This document shows positions 55,301 through 58,137 of a stretch of 64,000 nucleotides of DNA, piece after piece (position 1 is the first letter of the stretch; the number at the start of each line of letters is the position of its first letter). This stretch comes from Marthasterias glacialis (taxonomy: Eukaryota; Echinodermata; Asteroidea; Forcipulatida; Asteriidae), in NCBI GenBank assembly GCA_911728455.2, contig OU452222.1:6267108-6331107 (forward strand), read 5' to 3'. Both the position numbers and the translations under genes were made by a program. The notes under the pieces are model-generated. The model was not told the DNA's origin, did no database searches, and was given only the letters and a program-made list of their open reading frames with translations.

Positions 55301-58137
55301 TGTGGTTTCTAAAGCGTTCCCCTGGAAATAAGCAAACAAAAACAAAAGTATCTTAGCCAATAGAAACAAATTCAATTCTGCAAAATACATGTGTAATGTT
55401 AATAACAGGCTTTTTGAAAGGTTCCAGCGACAATTGTAATGTTAATGAACCTGAATGACCAATCCATTGTTTTATCATGTATCATTTACCAAAGTTTAAT
55501 AAATCGGTAGTGATATCTATCAGGGACACACACACACGCGTTATCTGCTGAAACCAGTCATCTCGCCCCCAAGCAAAGTTGTCCCCTACAAAGTCGCCCC
55601 TCCACATACTTTATTCCTGAATTAACTCTTTTTAAAAACATCCTGAAATGTTAATCCGTTGTTTTTTGGGGGCTTCTCTTTGAAAACTTCTGTATTTAAT
55701 TCAGATTATTGGTAAATTTTTTATACAATTTTAATGAATTCTATTTTTATTTGTTTGCAATTTGTACTTTTCAAAATGTTCACTTTACAAATAATATGTT
55801 GTTTGTACGTGTAACTCGATCACTGATGTGTTTTATTCAAAGACTTATCTGCTGAATGTATTGTTTTACATGTATTTCTAACCTTTGGGTGAACAAGGTT
55901 CAGTTTCCCTTGTGGTTTGTTGCTTGATGTTTTATTAAGGGAATAAAAGATTGGTGATCGAGGTCTTAAATGGCCGTTTAAAAGCAGCAGGGTGGTGGCC
56001 ATGTGATAAAGGACCGAGCCGAAGGGGAGGTCCTTTATCACACGGGGGGGGAGGTCCTTTATCACACGGCCACGACCCTGCAAGGTTTTAAATGGCCGTT
56101 TAAGACCGAGTCACTACTCTTTTATTCCCATTCATAAATGCTCTTTTGTTAAAAAGCGTAATGATGTAGACAAATCCGTGAAACTTTTCTGTGTTTTTGA
56201 ATTTATTTTTCAATTCTTGCCATTTCGTGAAGGGTTGACACTCAATGGTTGGATGTACACGCATGCATTAATAGACTTAACATAGAGTACCGGTATGTAC
56301 TGACTGCACTACGCGTAAATTAGCACCCGCGTAAGCTATAGCGTCAACACGCATGTGGCTATAATGAACGCAGAACGCGCCTTCACAGCTCCAGCTATGT
56401 CTTTATCATCTGTTTAAAAACGGTCTTAAACAGTCATGTGACCACCTTTCAACCAATAGGAATGCCCAAATTGTCCCAAACTAATATTAAATTACACATT
56501 GTTGTTTTGGGTTTGTTTGTTTTTTTAAAGAAATGTTTTTCAATTCACTTGTACATGTAGAGCCTGCTATTTAGATTTCATTTTTGGGTAGTAAATATGA
56601 AGTAATTAGATTTTTCTAGAGAAAAAATACATCTTGGCTATTGTTTTGTGATTCTGAATTGTAACACAAAGTTGAATCATTGGGCAGGAATGAATTACAA
56701 ACTATTACTGATGTGCATAAGTGTACATGTATACTCATAATTATGCTGCATCAAAACAGAGTCAGGGGTTATTGCTGTCTTTGGGGGGCAACTTTGCTAG
56801 GGGGCGACTTTGTAGGGGCAACTTTGATGGGGGTGAGATGACTGGCAACCAGTACACCCAAGTGTGCATCTCTACGAATAAAAGTTTTGAATGAAAAAAG
56901 CATTCACAGACGTGGGACACAAAGTAAAAATGTTTCAATCAACAAAATTGTACAACTTTTTTTGATAGGCCTATTTTTTTATTATTCAAAACAGCGAAAC
57001 CTACTGAAAAAACTTTCCGATTCAATTACATGTACTTAAAGGTCTTTAAAAAAAGTTTAGTTTTTTAAAACAAATTTTTTTTTTTTATTTTATTTAAAAA
57101 AAAATTCAAACTGGCAAAATCTGTTACCAAAAACCCTTCCGGTTTCAACTGCTTACCAGTTCTTAAAAAAGTATAAGAATTTAAGAACATACAGTCACGA
57201 AAAAAACAAATCAAATCAATACTGCTAGACCTACACAATGCTACATGAAAAGAAAAAAATAATAACAAAATTAACTTGCATTCAAAACAAACACAAATTT
57301 CAAATAAAAACGGCAAGACCGTTCAGATGAGAGATGGACCTGGACTGTTTCCCAAACATAGAGAAATACACTTGCGTAATGGTTGGGGGTGTATGAGTGG
57401 TGGATCAGTTGGGTGTTGACTTGTGTCATTAAACATGACATTTGATCATTATTGCTTCATCCTTTGGAACGCATGTTAAGCAGCAGGTCCCATGTGTTGA
57501 ATTAAAAACTTTTACAGCACGTAAAAGAACCCCATACACTTATCACAAAGACTCTTTAGTAAGACTAAGAGAAAGACATTTAACATAAGAGAAGGGGTTC
57601 CCGGCGGTGTTTCTGGAATGGTTGGCTGCAGTTGCATGCTCTCTCAGAGTTTTGAACAGAGGATATGCACAGCCGTTTTCCTACAGTAAACTTACGGCCG
57701 TTTTGACCTCATTGAGGGCGCTGTTGTACATATCTCTATGGGATTCATGACGTCAGACGCATACAGTCTATATCCAGAATTGGACTTTGCCAGACTGTAG
57801 ATGTGTAGATGTACATGTACATGTACTGTGTACAAAACTACATACAGTACAAGTTGGTGCGTAGGGGTTAACCAACATTCATACGTTATACTAACTAGGT
57901 AAAAAGATCTACCAAAAAACATTCTGTGGCCAAGATGATACTGCACTGCAATTTTTAAAACATTTTAAGTTCTATTTAACATACCTGGAAGTTTTCAACA
58001 TGTGTAGTTGTGGTTCCACATAAATACACAAAAGAAAGAAAATACAGGCCTATGGTCATGGCATGCCTACATTTCTTTCCTGTGACTACATTCCATTTTG
58101 TGCTTCCAAATTGCAGCATTCCAGTTCCAGTAGTCAT
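1237..58137 (-). CDS. ADAMTS16/18-like: ADAMTS16/18-like secreted metalloprotease, 14 exons, 3' end outside window
   Basis: Seen: fourteen minus-strand exons joined by GT/AG introns in continuous phase give 759 codons plus 1 nt. Domains in residue numbers: signal segment about 27-45; propeptide about 46-282 with cysteine-switch HYCGSK (Cys248) and a basic HKR site ending at 282; metalloprotease from about 294 ([12 protein letters not shown]) to about 490, with zinc ligands His435, His439 and His445 and catalytic Glu436; Met-turn Met460; disintegrin-like about 487-585; TSP1 about 588-638; Cys-rich 639-718; spacer starting in the last exon. Known: this family comprises extracellular zinc proteases acting on matrix proteins and activated by furin. 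The order and wording (for example [17 protein letters not shown] and SFCQWQS) are closest to vertebrate ADAMTS16 and ADAMTS18. Inferred: a single invertebrate co-orthologue of that pair. No exon is broken by a stop, so the gene looks functional. The spacer remainder, C-terminal TSP1 repeats and stop codon are not in the window. Confidence 0.93.
1665..1795 (-). CDS. ADAMTS16/18-like: ADAMTS exon 13: cysteine-rich region
   Basis: The 131-nt exon has acceptor TTTGCAG|GA and donor TGTCAG|GTACGT, phase 1 in and phase 0 out. It encodes [20 protein letters not shown], then KVHDGTRC and [14 protein letters not shown] and VxDGTxC...VCIxGxC are family signatures. Confidence 0.96.
2130..2633. repeat. 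8-bp microsatellite (CCAACAAA)n in ADAMTS intron 12
   Basis: About 500 bp of near-perfect repeats. It grades from CCCAACAAA-type units (about 2150-2225), through CCACAAA and CCACCAAA variants (about 2225-2310), into a long pure (CCAACAAA) block to 2633. One strand is free of G and the unit has no stop in several frames, so long open frames (KPTNQQTN / VGLLVCWF) appear. They are not genes. The transcript of the ADAMTS gene would contain the GT-rich strand. Confidence 0.97.
2759..2867 (-). CDS. ADAMTS16/18-like: ADAMTS exon 12: cysteine-rich region start
   Basis: The 109-nt exon has acceptor TTTGTAG|GTG and donor GAAA|GTATGT, phase 0 in and phase 1 out. It encodes [20 protein letters not shown], then [16 protein letters not shown]. 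DFRxxQCxxYNxxPFRG is the strongest single family signature after the zinc motif. Confidence 0.96.
2935..3357 (+). mobile_element. tRNA-derived SINE, near full length
   Basis: The head looks like a tRNA-Leu/Ser-type gene with a box A (TGGCCGAGTGG, 2944-2954) and box B (GGTTCAAGTCC, 3003-3013). The body contains CCTTCGGATGGGACGTAAAG and AGAGAAGGGGTTTGCCCCGG. The 3' end is GCGCTGTATAAGAACT, followed by a (TTA)n tail at about 3342-3354. It lies antisense in ADAMTS intron 11. Further copies or pieces in this window share the body. The core may be one of the conserved SINE central domains, but which one cannot be settled by eye. Confidence 0.85.
3439..3747 (-). CDS. ADAMTS16/18-like: ADAMTS exon 11: disintegrin-like end and central TSP1 repeat
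   Basis: The 309-nt exon is 103 codons, phase 0 on both sides, with acceptor TTTGCCAG|TCT and donor ATACAG|GTAAGA. It encodes [33 protein letters not shown], then the TSP1 repeat [19 protein letters not shown] and RMCNIQ. The acceptor at 3748 was chosen because it keeps phase 0 with exon 10 and aligns without a gap to the family's K-x-x-C-x-S-x-W-C-H. An AG further upstream, at 3774-3775, would break the frame. The O-fucosylation motif CSRTCGGG is kept, but the second and third Trp of the usual WxxWxxW are Tyr592 and Tyr595. Confidence 0.95.
3748..5701. other. ADAMTS intron 10, no recognised element
   Basis: AT-rich intron sequence. No tandem array, TIR pair or protein fossil was noticed on either strand. 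Confidence 0.5.
5702..5849 (-). CDS. ADAMTS16/18-like: ADAMTS exon 10: disintegrin-like region start
   Basis: The 148-nt exon has acceptor GTTCCAG|CC and donor GGAAAG|GTAAGT, phase 2 in and phase 0 out. It encodes [10 protein letters not shown], then [18 protein letters not shown] and [10 protein letters not shown]. The LPGxxYDAxxQCxWQFG signature is typical of the ADAMTS disintegrin-like module. Confidence 0.96.
6063..6200 (-). CDS. ADAMTS16/18-like: ADAMTS exon 9: third zinc ligand and Met-turn
   Basis: The 138-nt exon has acceptor GAACAG|TTT and donor CTTAG|GTTAGT, phase 2 in and phase 2 out. Joined to exon 8 it completes HExxHxxGxxHD (His445, Asp446). It goes on with the Met-turn [10 protein letters not shown] (Met460) and [15 protein letters not shown]. 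These are strict hallmarks of an active adamalysin-type protease. Confidence 0.97.
7042..7147 (-). CDS. ADAMTS16/18-like: ADAMTS exon 8: zinc-binding helix, first half
   Basis: The 106-nt exon has acceptor TTGTCAG|GG and donor CATAG|GTAAGT, phase 1 in and phase 2 out. It encodes [15 protein letters not shown], then [19 protein letters not shown]. It supplies His435, catalytic Glu436 and His439. The third zinc ligand lies in exon 9. Confidence 0.97.
7551..7667. repeat. 117-bp near-perfect foldback in intron 7
   Basis: The left arm begins ATGGGAGACTTTTGAGAC and the right arm ends GTCTCAAAAGTCTCCCAT. The arms are about 54 bp with few mismatches around a loop of about 8 bp (ATGAGAGC). The inner stem pairs CCGGTCCTTTTCTATT with AATAGAAAAGGACCAG. 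No clear target duplication was seen. It is probably a foldback MITE. Short GAATTTGGGCAATGTCTT direct repeats follow at about 7722-7765. Confidence 0.9.
8214..8373 (-). CDS. ADAMTS16/18-like: ADAMTS exon 7: metalloprotease
   Basis: The 160-nt exon has acceptor TGGACAG|CCT and donor CACTTG|GTATGT, phase 0 in and phase 1 out. It encodes [20 protein letters not shown], then [20 protein letters not shown] and DTLG. HDHAxLLTxxDIC and KNEPCDTLG are diagnostic ADAMTS catalytic-domain signatures. Cysteines are in the expected places. Confidence 0.97.
8462..8520 (-). mobile_element. SINE 3' tail, truncated
   Basis: Read on the minus strand, CGCATAGG...GCACTATATAAGAATC is followed by an ATTATTAAT tail. 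This resembles the tail of the SINE at 2935-3357 (GCGCTGTATAAGAACT plus TTA repeats). Further sequence to about 8.7 kb may belong to the same or another element. Confidence 0.45.
9094..9490. repeat. Degenerate tandem duplication, about 180-bp period
   Basis: The string CCTACTGAGAAATTAAGTAT occurs at about 9272 and 9452, and a diverged form at about 9097. In between, GGGCCTCTATTAGTCT matches GGGCCTCTATCAGTCT, and CCCTGGGCATGTACAA matches CCCTGGGCACGTGTACAA at the same spacing. Confidence 0.75.
10720..11624. mobile_element. 905-bp non-autonomous TIR element with TTAA target duplications
   Basis: The termini are AGATGCATTGCCCGATTT and its exact reverse complement (18 bp perfect, about 24 bp in all). 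They are flanked by TTAA at 10716-10719 and 11625-11628. TTAA sites are typical of piggyBac and some other superfamilies (known). No transposase was seen, so this is a MITE-like passenger, inserted in the Helitron between two of its coding blocks. The middle (about 10975-11240) is unusually CpG-rich. Confidence 0.9.
11750..12094. mobile_element. 345-bp hAT-type MITE with 8-bp TSD
   Basis: The element starts CAGTGACGTAACTAAGG and ends CCTAGTTACAGCGCTG. The 8-bp target duplication ACTTGAAC is at 11742-11749 and 12095-12102. The CAGTG start and 8-bp TSD fit hAT. Internal G/C runs lie near both ends. It is inserted in the Helitron fossil just before its helicase block. Confidence 0.92.
13007..13430 (-). 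mobile_element. Family A MITE, right half, joined to family B
   Basis: Reverse complement of the right half of the element at 62890-63590. It includes the terminal segment (CAATAGACCCGCGTCACGTG) and the internal block CGATCACACACTTTTCAACA...GCTAGGTATAAA. It stops at about 13430, where repeat B begins. It is preceded by a (CATT)n run at about 12866-12890. With B it forms the third insertion in the Helitron. Confidence 0.85.
13430..14060 (-). repeat. Dispersed repeat B, copy 1
   Basis: Reverse complement of 42866-43460. It contains CCTACGGCATAGGAGTGG, GGTGGAAGCCTCTCGATGCC, CTTGGAACAAAAGGACAAAG and, at its end, GTTTCCAGGCAGGGGAA. No transposase or coding frame was recognised. The 179-codon open frame spanning A and B at 13222-13761 is not supported by either repeat's other copies. 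Confidence 0.85.
15344..15726 (+). CDS. Unrecognised open frame, possibly Helitron-associated
   Basis: The frame opens with ATGACTGACTCTACG and encodes a polar, lysine-rich, helix-prone sequence ([19 protein letters not shown]). Then come a Gln/Asn-rich part and a Thr/His-rich tail, about 127 codons to a TGA at 15724-15726. An upstream extension is open from 15172. No family is recognised. It lies on the same strand 0.6 kb beyond the Helitron helicase fossil, so it may be an accessory frame of that element or chance. Confidence 0.25.
15727..16550. other. Intron 6 sequence, nothing recognised
   Basis: AT-rich sequence with no TIR, array or protein fossil seen. Confidence 0.5.
16559..17996. 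mobile_element. 1.44-kb non-autonomous TIR element with 8-bp TSD
   Basis: The ends are TAAGCTTGGGCGGTTCC and, on the other strand, TTAACTTGGGCGGTTCC. They are flanked by the exact 8-bp duplication TATGAGGT at 16551-16558 and 17997-18004. Sub-terminal regions on both sides are rich in CGGTTCC/GGACCGG motifs, such as GGTCCCGGTTCCGGTCCC. There is no transposase. An 8-bp TSD suggests hAT (inference), although the first bases do not match the usual hAT YARNG start. Confidence 0.9.
18717..18985. repeat. Degenerate tandem repeat of a GGTGATACATTATCGGTT-like unit
   Basis: About ten diverged units of roughly 18-24 bp share GATACATTAT/GATACGTTAT and CGGTTAG/TGGTTGG words. They are interrupted by short T-rich spacers at the left. 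Confidence 0.75.
19000..19301 (-). pseudogene. Non-LTR retrotransposon C-terminal fossil
   Basis: The minus-strand frame encodes [20 protein letters not shown], then [15 protein letters not shown]...EKEKI. The pattern IDxAVPGDxRxxxKExEK is a common segment near the C-terminus of some non-LTR reverse transcriptase polyproteins. After the stop it continues in the same frame as KY-DLVREF. Only this short piece remains. Confidence 0.6.
19911..23770. repeat. 3.86-kb minisatellite of a 21-bp unit with higher-order blocks
   Basis: About 180 units of GGGAGATCAAGACCC followed by a variable hexamer (TCCAAT, CATTAT, CGTAAT, TGCAAT, TGTAAT, TCTAGT and others). Variant units with GAAAGATCAAG, CCCTTAAGGGAGATCAAAAC and CGTAAAATAGG recur in the same order. 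A block starting at 21023 recurs at 21977 (954 bp later) and 23194, with a shortened form at about 22807. Because 21 is divisible by 3, the array opens frames on both strands (GDQDPPM, SRPSNGR, ISHWRVL). The 22-bp CGTAAAATAGG units shift frame and stop them. It lies in intron 6, and its right edge abuts a family A MITE fragment. Confidence 0.95.
23777..24312 (-). mobile_element. Family A MITE, left two thirds
   Basis: Reverse orientation copy. It runs from GCACGATGGAACG at the border of the 21-bp array, through CACACTTTTCAACACAAGAG and GGCTAGGTATAAATG, to the terminal CAATCGGTCTAC (24301-24312). The other end of the element is missing exactly at the array edge. Confidence 0.85.
24690..25290 (+). 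repeat. Dispersed repeat C, copy 1
   Basis: Shares with 36945-37470 the strings TTTTGATGAAACTTGCCACA/TTTATGAAATTTGCCACA, TTTACCAAGTT, ACATGATGAC, TTTTTGGTCAAAA and GGCTGAAAACACAAAATT. It begins near a 16-G run (about 24716-24731). Class unknown. Confidence 0.75.
25700..26110 (+). pseudogene. Non-LTR retrotransposon endonuclease-domain fossil
   Basis: Two frames joined by a frameshift read [14 protein letters not shown], then [14 protein letters not shown], then [20 protein letters not shown] and [11 protein letters not shown]. NIYxPP, GDFNxH, QxVxxPTHxxxHxLDLV and SDHxA are hallmarks of the APE-type endonuclease of CR1/L2/jockey-like elements. The RT domain does not follow here. Confidence 0.85.
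26227..26335. repeat. Tandem pair of an approximately 67-bp unit
   Basis: GCCAGGTTTTCATGCTGCAC...TCAATGTTTTGGTTGCAAAG recurs as GCCAGGTTTTCGTGCCACAC...TCAATGTTTTGTTGCAAAG about 67 bp downstream. Confidence 0.7.
26567..27550. mobile_element. 984-bp hAT-type non-autonomous element with 8-bp TSD
   Basis: The left end is CAGCGCCGTAACTAGGG and the right end, on the other strand, is CAATCGTGTAACTAAGG. The 8-bp duplication GTAGGGGC is at 26559-26566 and 27551-27558. G/C homopolymer runs (GGGGGGCAC, long G tracts at about 27447-27483, C tract at about 27524-27536) lie just inside the ends, as in the 345-bp element at 11750. No transposase was seen. Confidence 0.9.
27559..28721. other. Intron 6 sequence next to exon 6, nothing recognised
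   Basis: No repeat family or protein fossil was seen. Confidence 0.5.
28722..28805 (-). CDS. ADAMTS16/18-like: ADAMTS exon 6: metalloprotease
   Basis: The 84-nt exon is exactly 28 codons, with acceptor TGTACAG|GTG and donor GATCAG|GTAAGC, phase 0 on both sides. It encodes [20 protein letters not shown] then LLLLHDDQ. This aligns with the MVSxLFKDxTIGxxINxxxVxLxLL segment of ADAMTS16/18. It is followed by the 20.3 kb intron 6. Confidence 0.92.
29803..29981. repeat. Long foldback (palindrome), arms about 80 bp
   Basis: The left arm AAATATTGACTGCTTCGAGT... ACTAGTCACTCGAGGTGATC is the near-perfect inverse of the right arm ending GTGACTAGTTTTACTACGCC ... GCAGTCAATATTT. The loop is GAGGCGGAGCCGAG (about 29884-29896). 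It sits inside a larger element. TTGATTCTGATTGGTCGA (about 29766-29783) and GGCCAATCAACAGATAGAAT (about 30252-30271) look like imperfect outer inverted ends. Confidence 0.9.
30290..31813. other. Intron 5 sequence, nothing firmly recognised
   Basis: Contains a weak inverted pair (TTATCACATGCGCGCTTGTG near 30420 and CTTGCGCTTGTGTGATAA near 30501), perhaps the end of the foldback element. An open frame at 30763-31041 has no recognised family. Confidence 0.4.
31814..33060. mobile_element. 1.25-kb TIR element with 24-bp ends
   Basis: A perfect 21-bp inverted pair, GGTAAACTGGGGTAAAA...CGC at 31817-31837 and its reverse complement at 33037-33057, extends to 24 bp with one mismatch (TTGGG/TTAGG). 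GGGTAAAAACGCCCAC recurs inside at about 32717, and a second GGGCGTTTTTACCCC lies beside the right end. No convincing TSD or transposase was seen. Confidence 0.75.
33185..33455 (+). mobile_element. Family A MITE, right half
   Basis: Runs from ATCGTGCACATTTATACGTT through CTGGCTTTATTCAGCCACTC and AAAGAAAAGCCTCAATCG to the terminal CAATCGGTCTAT (33435-33446). It begins at a CATA microsatellite (about 33143-33188). Confidence 0.85.
34030..34238 (-). CDS. ADAMTS16/18-like: ADAMTS exon 5: furin site and start of catalytic domain
   Basis: The 209-nt exon has acceptor TTTGTAG|TTC and donor AACATG|GTAAGT, phase 1 in and phase 0 out. It encodes an acidic linker, then KHIHKR (candidate convertase cleavage after Arg282), then [17 protein letters not shown], the canonical first strand of ADAMTS catalytic domains, and [12 protein letters not shown] second basic possibility, HRNR, ends at Arg292 immediately before YVETL. 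Confidence 0.95.
34868..34970. repeat. Direct repeat flanking the 42-bp array
   Basis: TGTTGGACTTTGGCTGAGTG followed by TGGAAAGTA...CTATGATATGCAA occurs twice in succession. Its length and start (TGTTGGA) resemble a diverged form of the 42-bp unit. Confidence 0.6.
35066..36637. repeat. 1.57-kb minisatellite of a 42-bp unit, about 37 copies
   Basis: The unit is TGTTGGAGTATGATGGG then TTGTGTACTGTCCCCATATG and TGTAC, almost invariant. The main variants are TGTTGG/TGTGGG and GGGTTG/GGGCTG, with rare single changes (GACGGG, TGTGCTG, GTCTCC). As 42 is divisible by 3 and the unit lacks stops in four or more frames, open frames of over 500 codons arise on both strands. It lies in ADAMTS intron 4. 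Confidence 0.97.
36945..37470 (+). repeat. Dispersed repeat C, copy 2
   Basis: Diverged counterpart of 24690-25290 in the same internal order. It includes CCAAAATGGCCACC at the left and AGGCTAAAAACACAAAATTG at the right. Confidence 0.75.
38414..38720 (+). mobile_element. Family A MITE, left half
   Basis: Starts ATAGACCAATTG, then ATGTCATCACATGACCTGTA, GCTGATGGCAAACTACGTGC, TTATGTTGTGACATTGATTT and TTTTGAGTTATGGACT. It ends without the internal CAAGGCTAGGT block. Confidence 0.85.
39690..40625 (+). pseudogene. CR1/L2-like reverse transcriptase fossil
   Basis: Broken frames read [31 protein letters not shown] (the usual YADDTQ has one change), [20 protein letters not shown], and, near the C-terminus, [32 protein letters not shown] and SDLETF. 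The order (PQGS, YADD, linker, LPxxxRxxSSVxxFKSxLxTF) is that of CR1/L2-type elements. It carries several stops and frameshifts. Confidence 0.88.
40626..42099. other. Intron 4 sequence, nothing recognised
   Basis: No repeat or protein fossil was recognised. Confidence 0.45.
42103..42350 (+). mobile_element. tRNA-derived SINE, short form
   Basis: Head with box A TGGCCAAGTGG and box B GGGTTTGAATCCCGG, then ACATTTGTGTCCTTGAATAA. It lacks the CCTTCGGATGGGACGT core seen in the longer copy and ends in TATTATTATTATTACTACTT. Confidence 0.8.
42866..43460 (+). repeat. Dispersed repeat B, copy 2
   Basis: Runs from CTTCCCCTGCCTGGAAACGG through AGGCATCGAGAGGCTTCCAC and TTTTCTCGGTCGAGCAAC to CAGGGGGACGGGAC and CCCGGCGGCAACTGG. 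It is the reverse complement of 13430-14060 with moderate divergence. Confidence 0.88.
43612..44015 (+). repeat. Dispersed repeat B, copy 3 (truncated)
   Basis: Starts ATGTTTCCCCTGCCTGGAAA and follows copy 2 in the same orientation about 150 bp on. It ends after GCTGTAGGTAACGGCCGATG, lacking the last third. Confidence 0.87.
44016..48964. other. Intron 4 sequence next to exon 4, nothing recognised
   Basis: About 4.9 kb of AT-rich sequence with scattered ACATGTA words. A 122-codon open frame at 48203-48571 shows no recognisable family and no splice support. Confidence 0.45.
48965..49169 (-). CDS. ADAMTS16/18-like: ADAMTS exon 4: propeptide end with cysteine switch
   Basis: The 205-nt exon has acceptor CTTGCAG|AGT and donor GGAAAT|GTAAGT, phase 0 in and phase 1 out. 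It encodes [16 protein letters not shown], the HILYKR motif typical just after that segment in ADAMTS propeptides, a polar linker, and HYCGSKRK. Cys248 is the expected cysteine-switch residue that keeps the zinc site latent (family knowledge). The gap to the next exon is intron 4, 14.7 kb. Confidence 0.92.
50130..50500. repeat. Foldback family D, half copy
   Basis: Matches the right half of the foldback at 55938-56480. The shared strings are TTTATCACATGGCCATGACC, CTGCAAGGTTTTAAATGGC, GCGTACGCATGCGTACTAAT and AAATTAGCACCCCCGTAAG, ending near AACCAATCAGAATGG. Confidence 0.8.
51150..51213 (-). mobile_element. hAT-type terminus fragment
   Basis: On the minus strand it starts CAGTGGCATAGCCAGGATTT and runs into G/C-rich sequence (CATGGCAGCCCCCCGC). 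CAGTGGCATAGCCAGG is the form of a common hAT terminal repeat. Only one end is visible. Confidence 0.65.
52119..52447 (-). CDS. ADAMTS16/18-like: ADAMTS exon 3: M12B-type propeptide core
   Basis: The 329-nt exon has acceptor TTTTGCAG|GT and donor GGTTTG|GTAAGT, phase 1 in and phase 0 out. It encodes [10 protein letters not shown], a basic IRRRRSS cluster (residues 99-105), then [14 protein letters not shown] and [20 protein letters not shown]. These are standard ADAMTS/reprolysin propeptide features: a β-strand FxxxGxxFxLxL segment followed by CxYxGxxxxxxxSxVAxSxC. The RRRR cluster sits where ADAMTS18 has an internal basic site, so additional proprotein-convertase processing there is possible (inference). 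Confidence 0.95.
53090..53720 (-). pseudogene. Non-LTR reverse transcriptase fossil
   Basis: On the minus strand, broken frames read [19 protein letters not shown], then [32 protein letters not shown], and [10 protein letters not shown]. The order (DFSxAFNTIxPxx[13 protein letters not shown], ADxTAIV, IDFRK) is that of the palm of a non-LTR reverse transcriptase. The clade was not resolved. A SINE body starts immediately to the right. Confidence 0.85.
53775..54045 (+). mobile_element. SINE body and tail, headless
   Basis: Matches the 2935-3357 SINE from GTAAAGCCGTAGGCC through CAGCAGGTGTTTCTGGCAAT, CCTTGTAAACCATTACATGG and GGTGTGATAAAGTGCTAGTA to an ATTATTAATA tail. The tRNA-like head is missing. 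Confidence 0.8.
54280..54485 (+). mobile_element. SINE middle portion
   Basis: Contains ACACTTGTGTCCTTGAGCAA, CCTTCGGATGGGACGTTAAG, TGTAGGTCACATGTACTAGG and GGGGTTTTCCCCGGCGTTTC, the same core as 2935-3357. Head and tail are not clear. Confidence 0.78.
55249..55321 (-). CDS. ADAMTS16/18-like: ADAMTS exon 2: N-terminal propeptide
   Basis: The 73-nt exon has acceptor TTTCCAG|GGG and donor GGAG|GTAAAA. It starts in phase 0 and ends in phase 1. It encodes [20 protein letters not shown] then SSYG, and the split Gly codon is completed by exon 3. It was placed because it joins the signal exon and the recognisable propeptide exon without a frame break. Similarity alone would not identify so short a piece. 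Confidence 0.72.
55554..56845. mobile_element. 1.29-kb element with about 45-bp TIRs, enclosing foldback family D
   Basis: The left end is CCAGTCATCTCGCCCCCAAG then CAAAGTTGTCCCCTACAAAG and TCGCCCC. The right end is the imperfect inverse, with an extra CAAAGTTGCCCC unit, ending GGTGAGATGACTGG. No clear TSD was seen. It lies in intron 1. The foldback at 55938-56480 is inside it. Confidence 0.7.
55938..56480. repeat. Foldback family D, full copy
   Basis: The arms are about 75 bp (55938-56012 and 56050-56128). GGAATAAAAGATTGGTGATC...GGTCTTAAATGGCCGTTT pairs with AAATGGCCGTTTAAGACC...AGTCACTACTCTTTTATTCC. Between them are GATAAAGGACCGAGCC and a duplicated AGGTCCTTTATCACACGG. A tail of about 350 bp matches 50290-50500. 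Confidence 0.85.
57385..57660 (+). mobile_element. SINE fragment
   Basis: Contains ATCATTATTGCTTCATCCTT, GGAACGCATGTTAAGCAGCA, GGTCCCATGTGTTGA, CACGTAAAAGAACCCCATAC and AGAGAAGGGGTTCCCGGCGG, the SINE core with an internal insertion. The head is diverged. It lies in intron 1. Confidence 0.75.
57985..58137 (-). CDS. ADAMTS16/18-like: ADAMTS exon 1: start codon and signal peptide
   Basis: The exon is 51 codons, from ATG at 58137 to a CAG|GTATGT donor (GT at 57984-57983), ending in phase 0. An in-frame TAA lies upstream (AAT TAA AAA ATT before the ATG), so no longer start is possible on unspliced sequence. The hydrophobic stretch [15 protein letters not shown] begins at Met27 (58059). Met1 would leave a 26-residue polar extension, and Met27 would make a standard secretion signal. 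Either start keeps frame with exon 2. No close family conservation is expected here, so this exon is the least certain of the fourteen. Confidence 0.72.
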
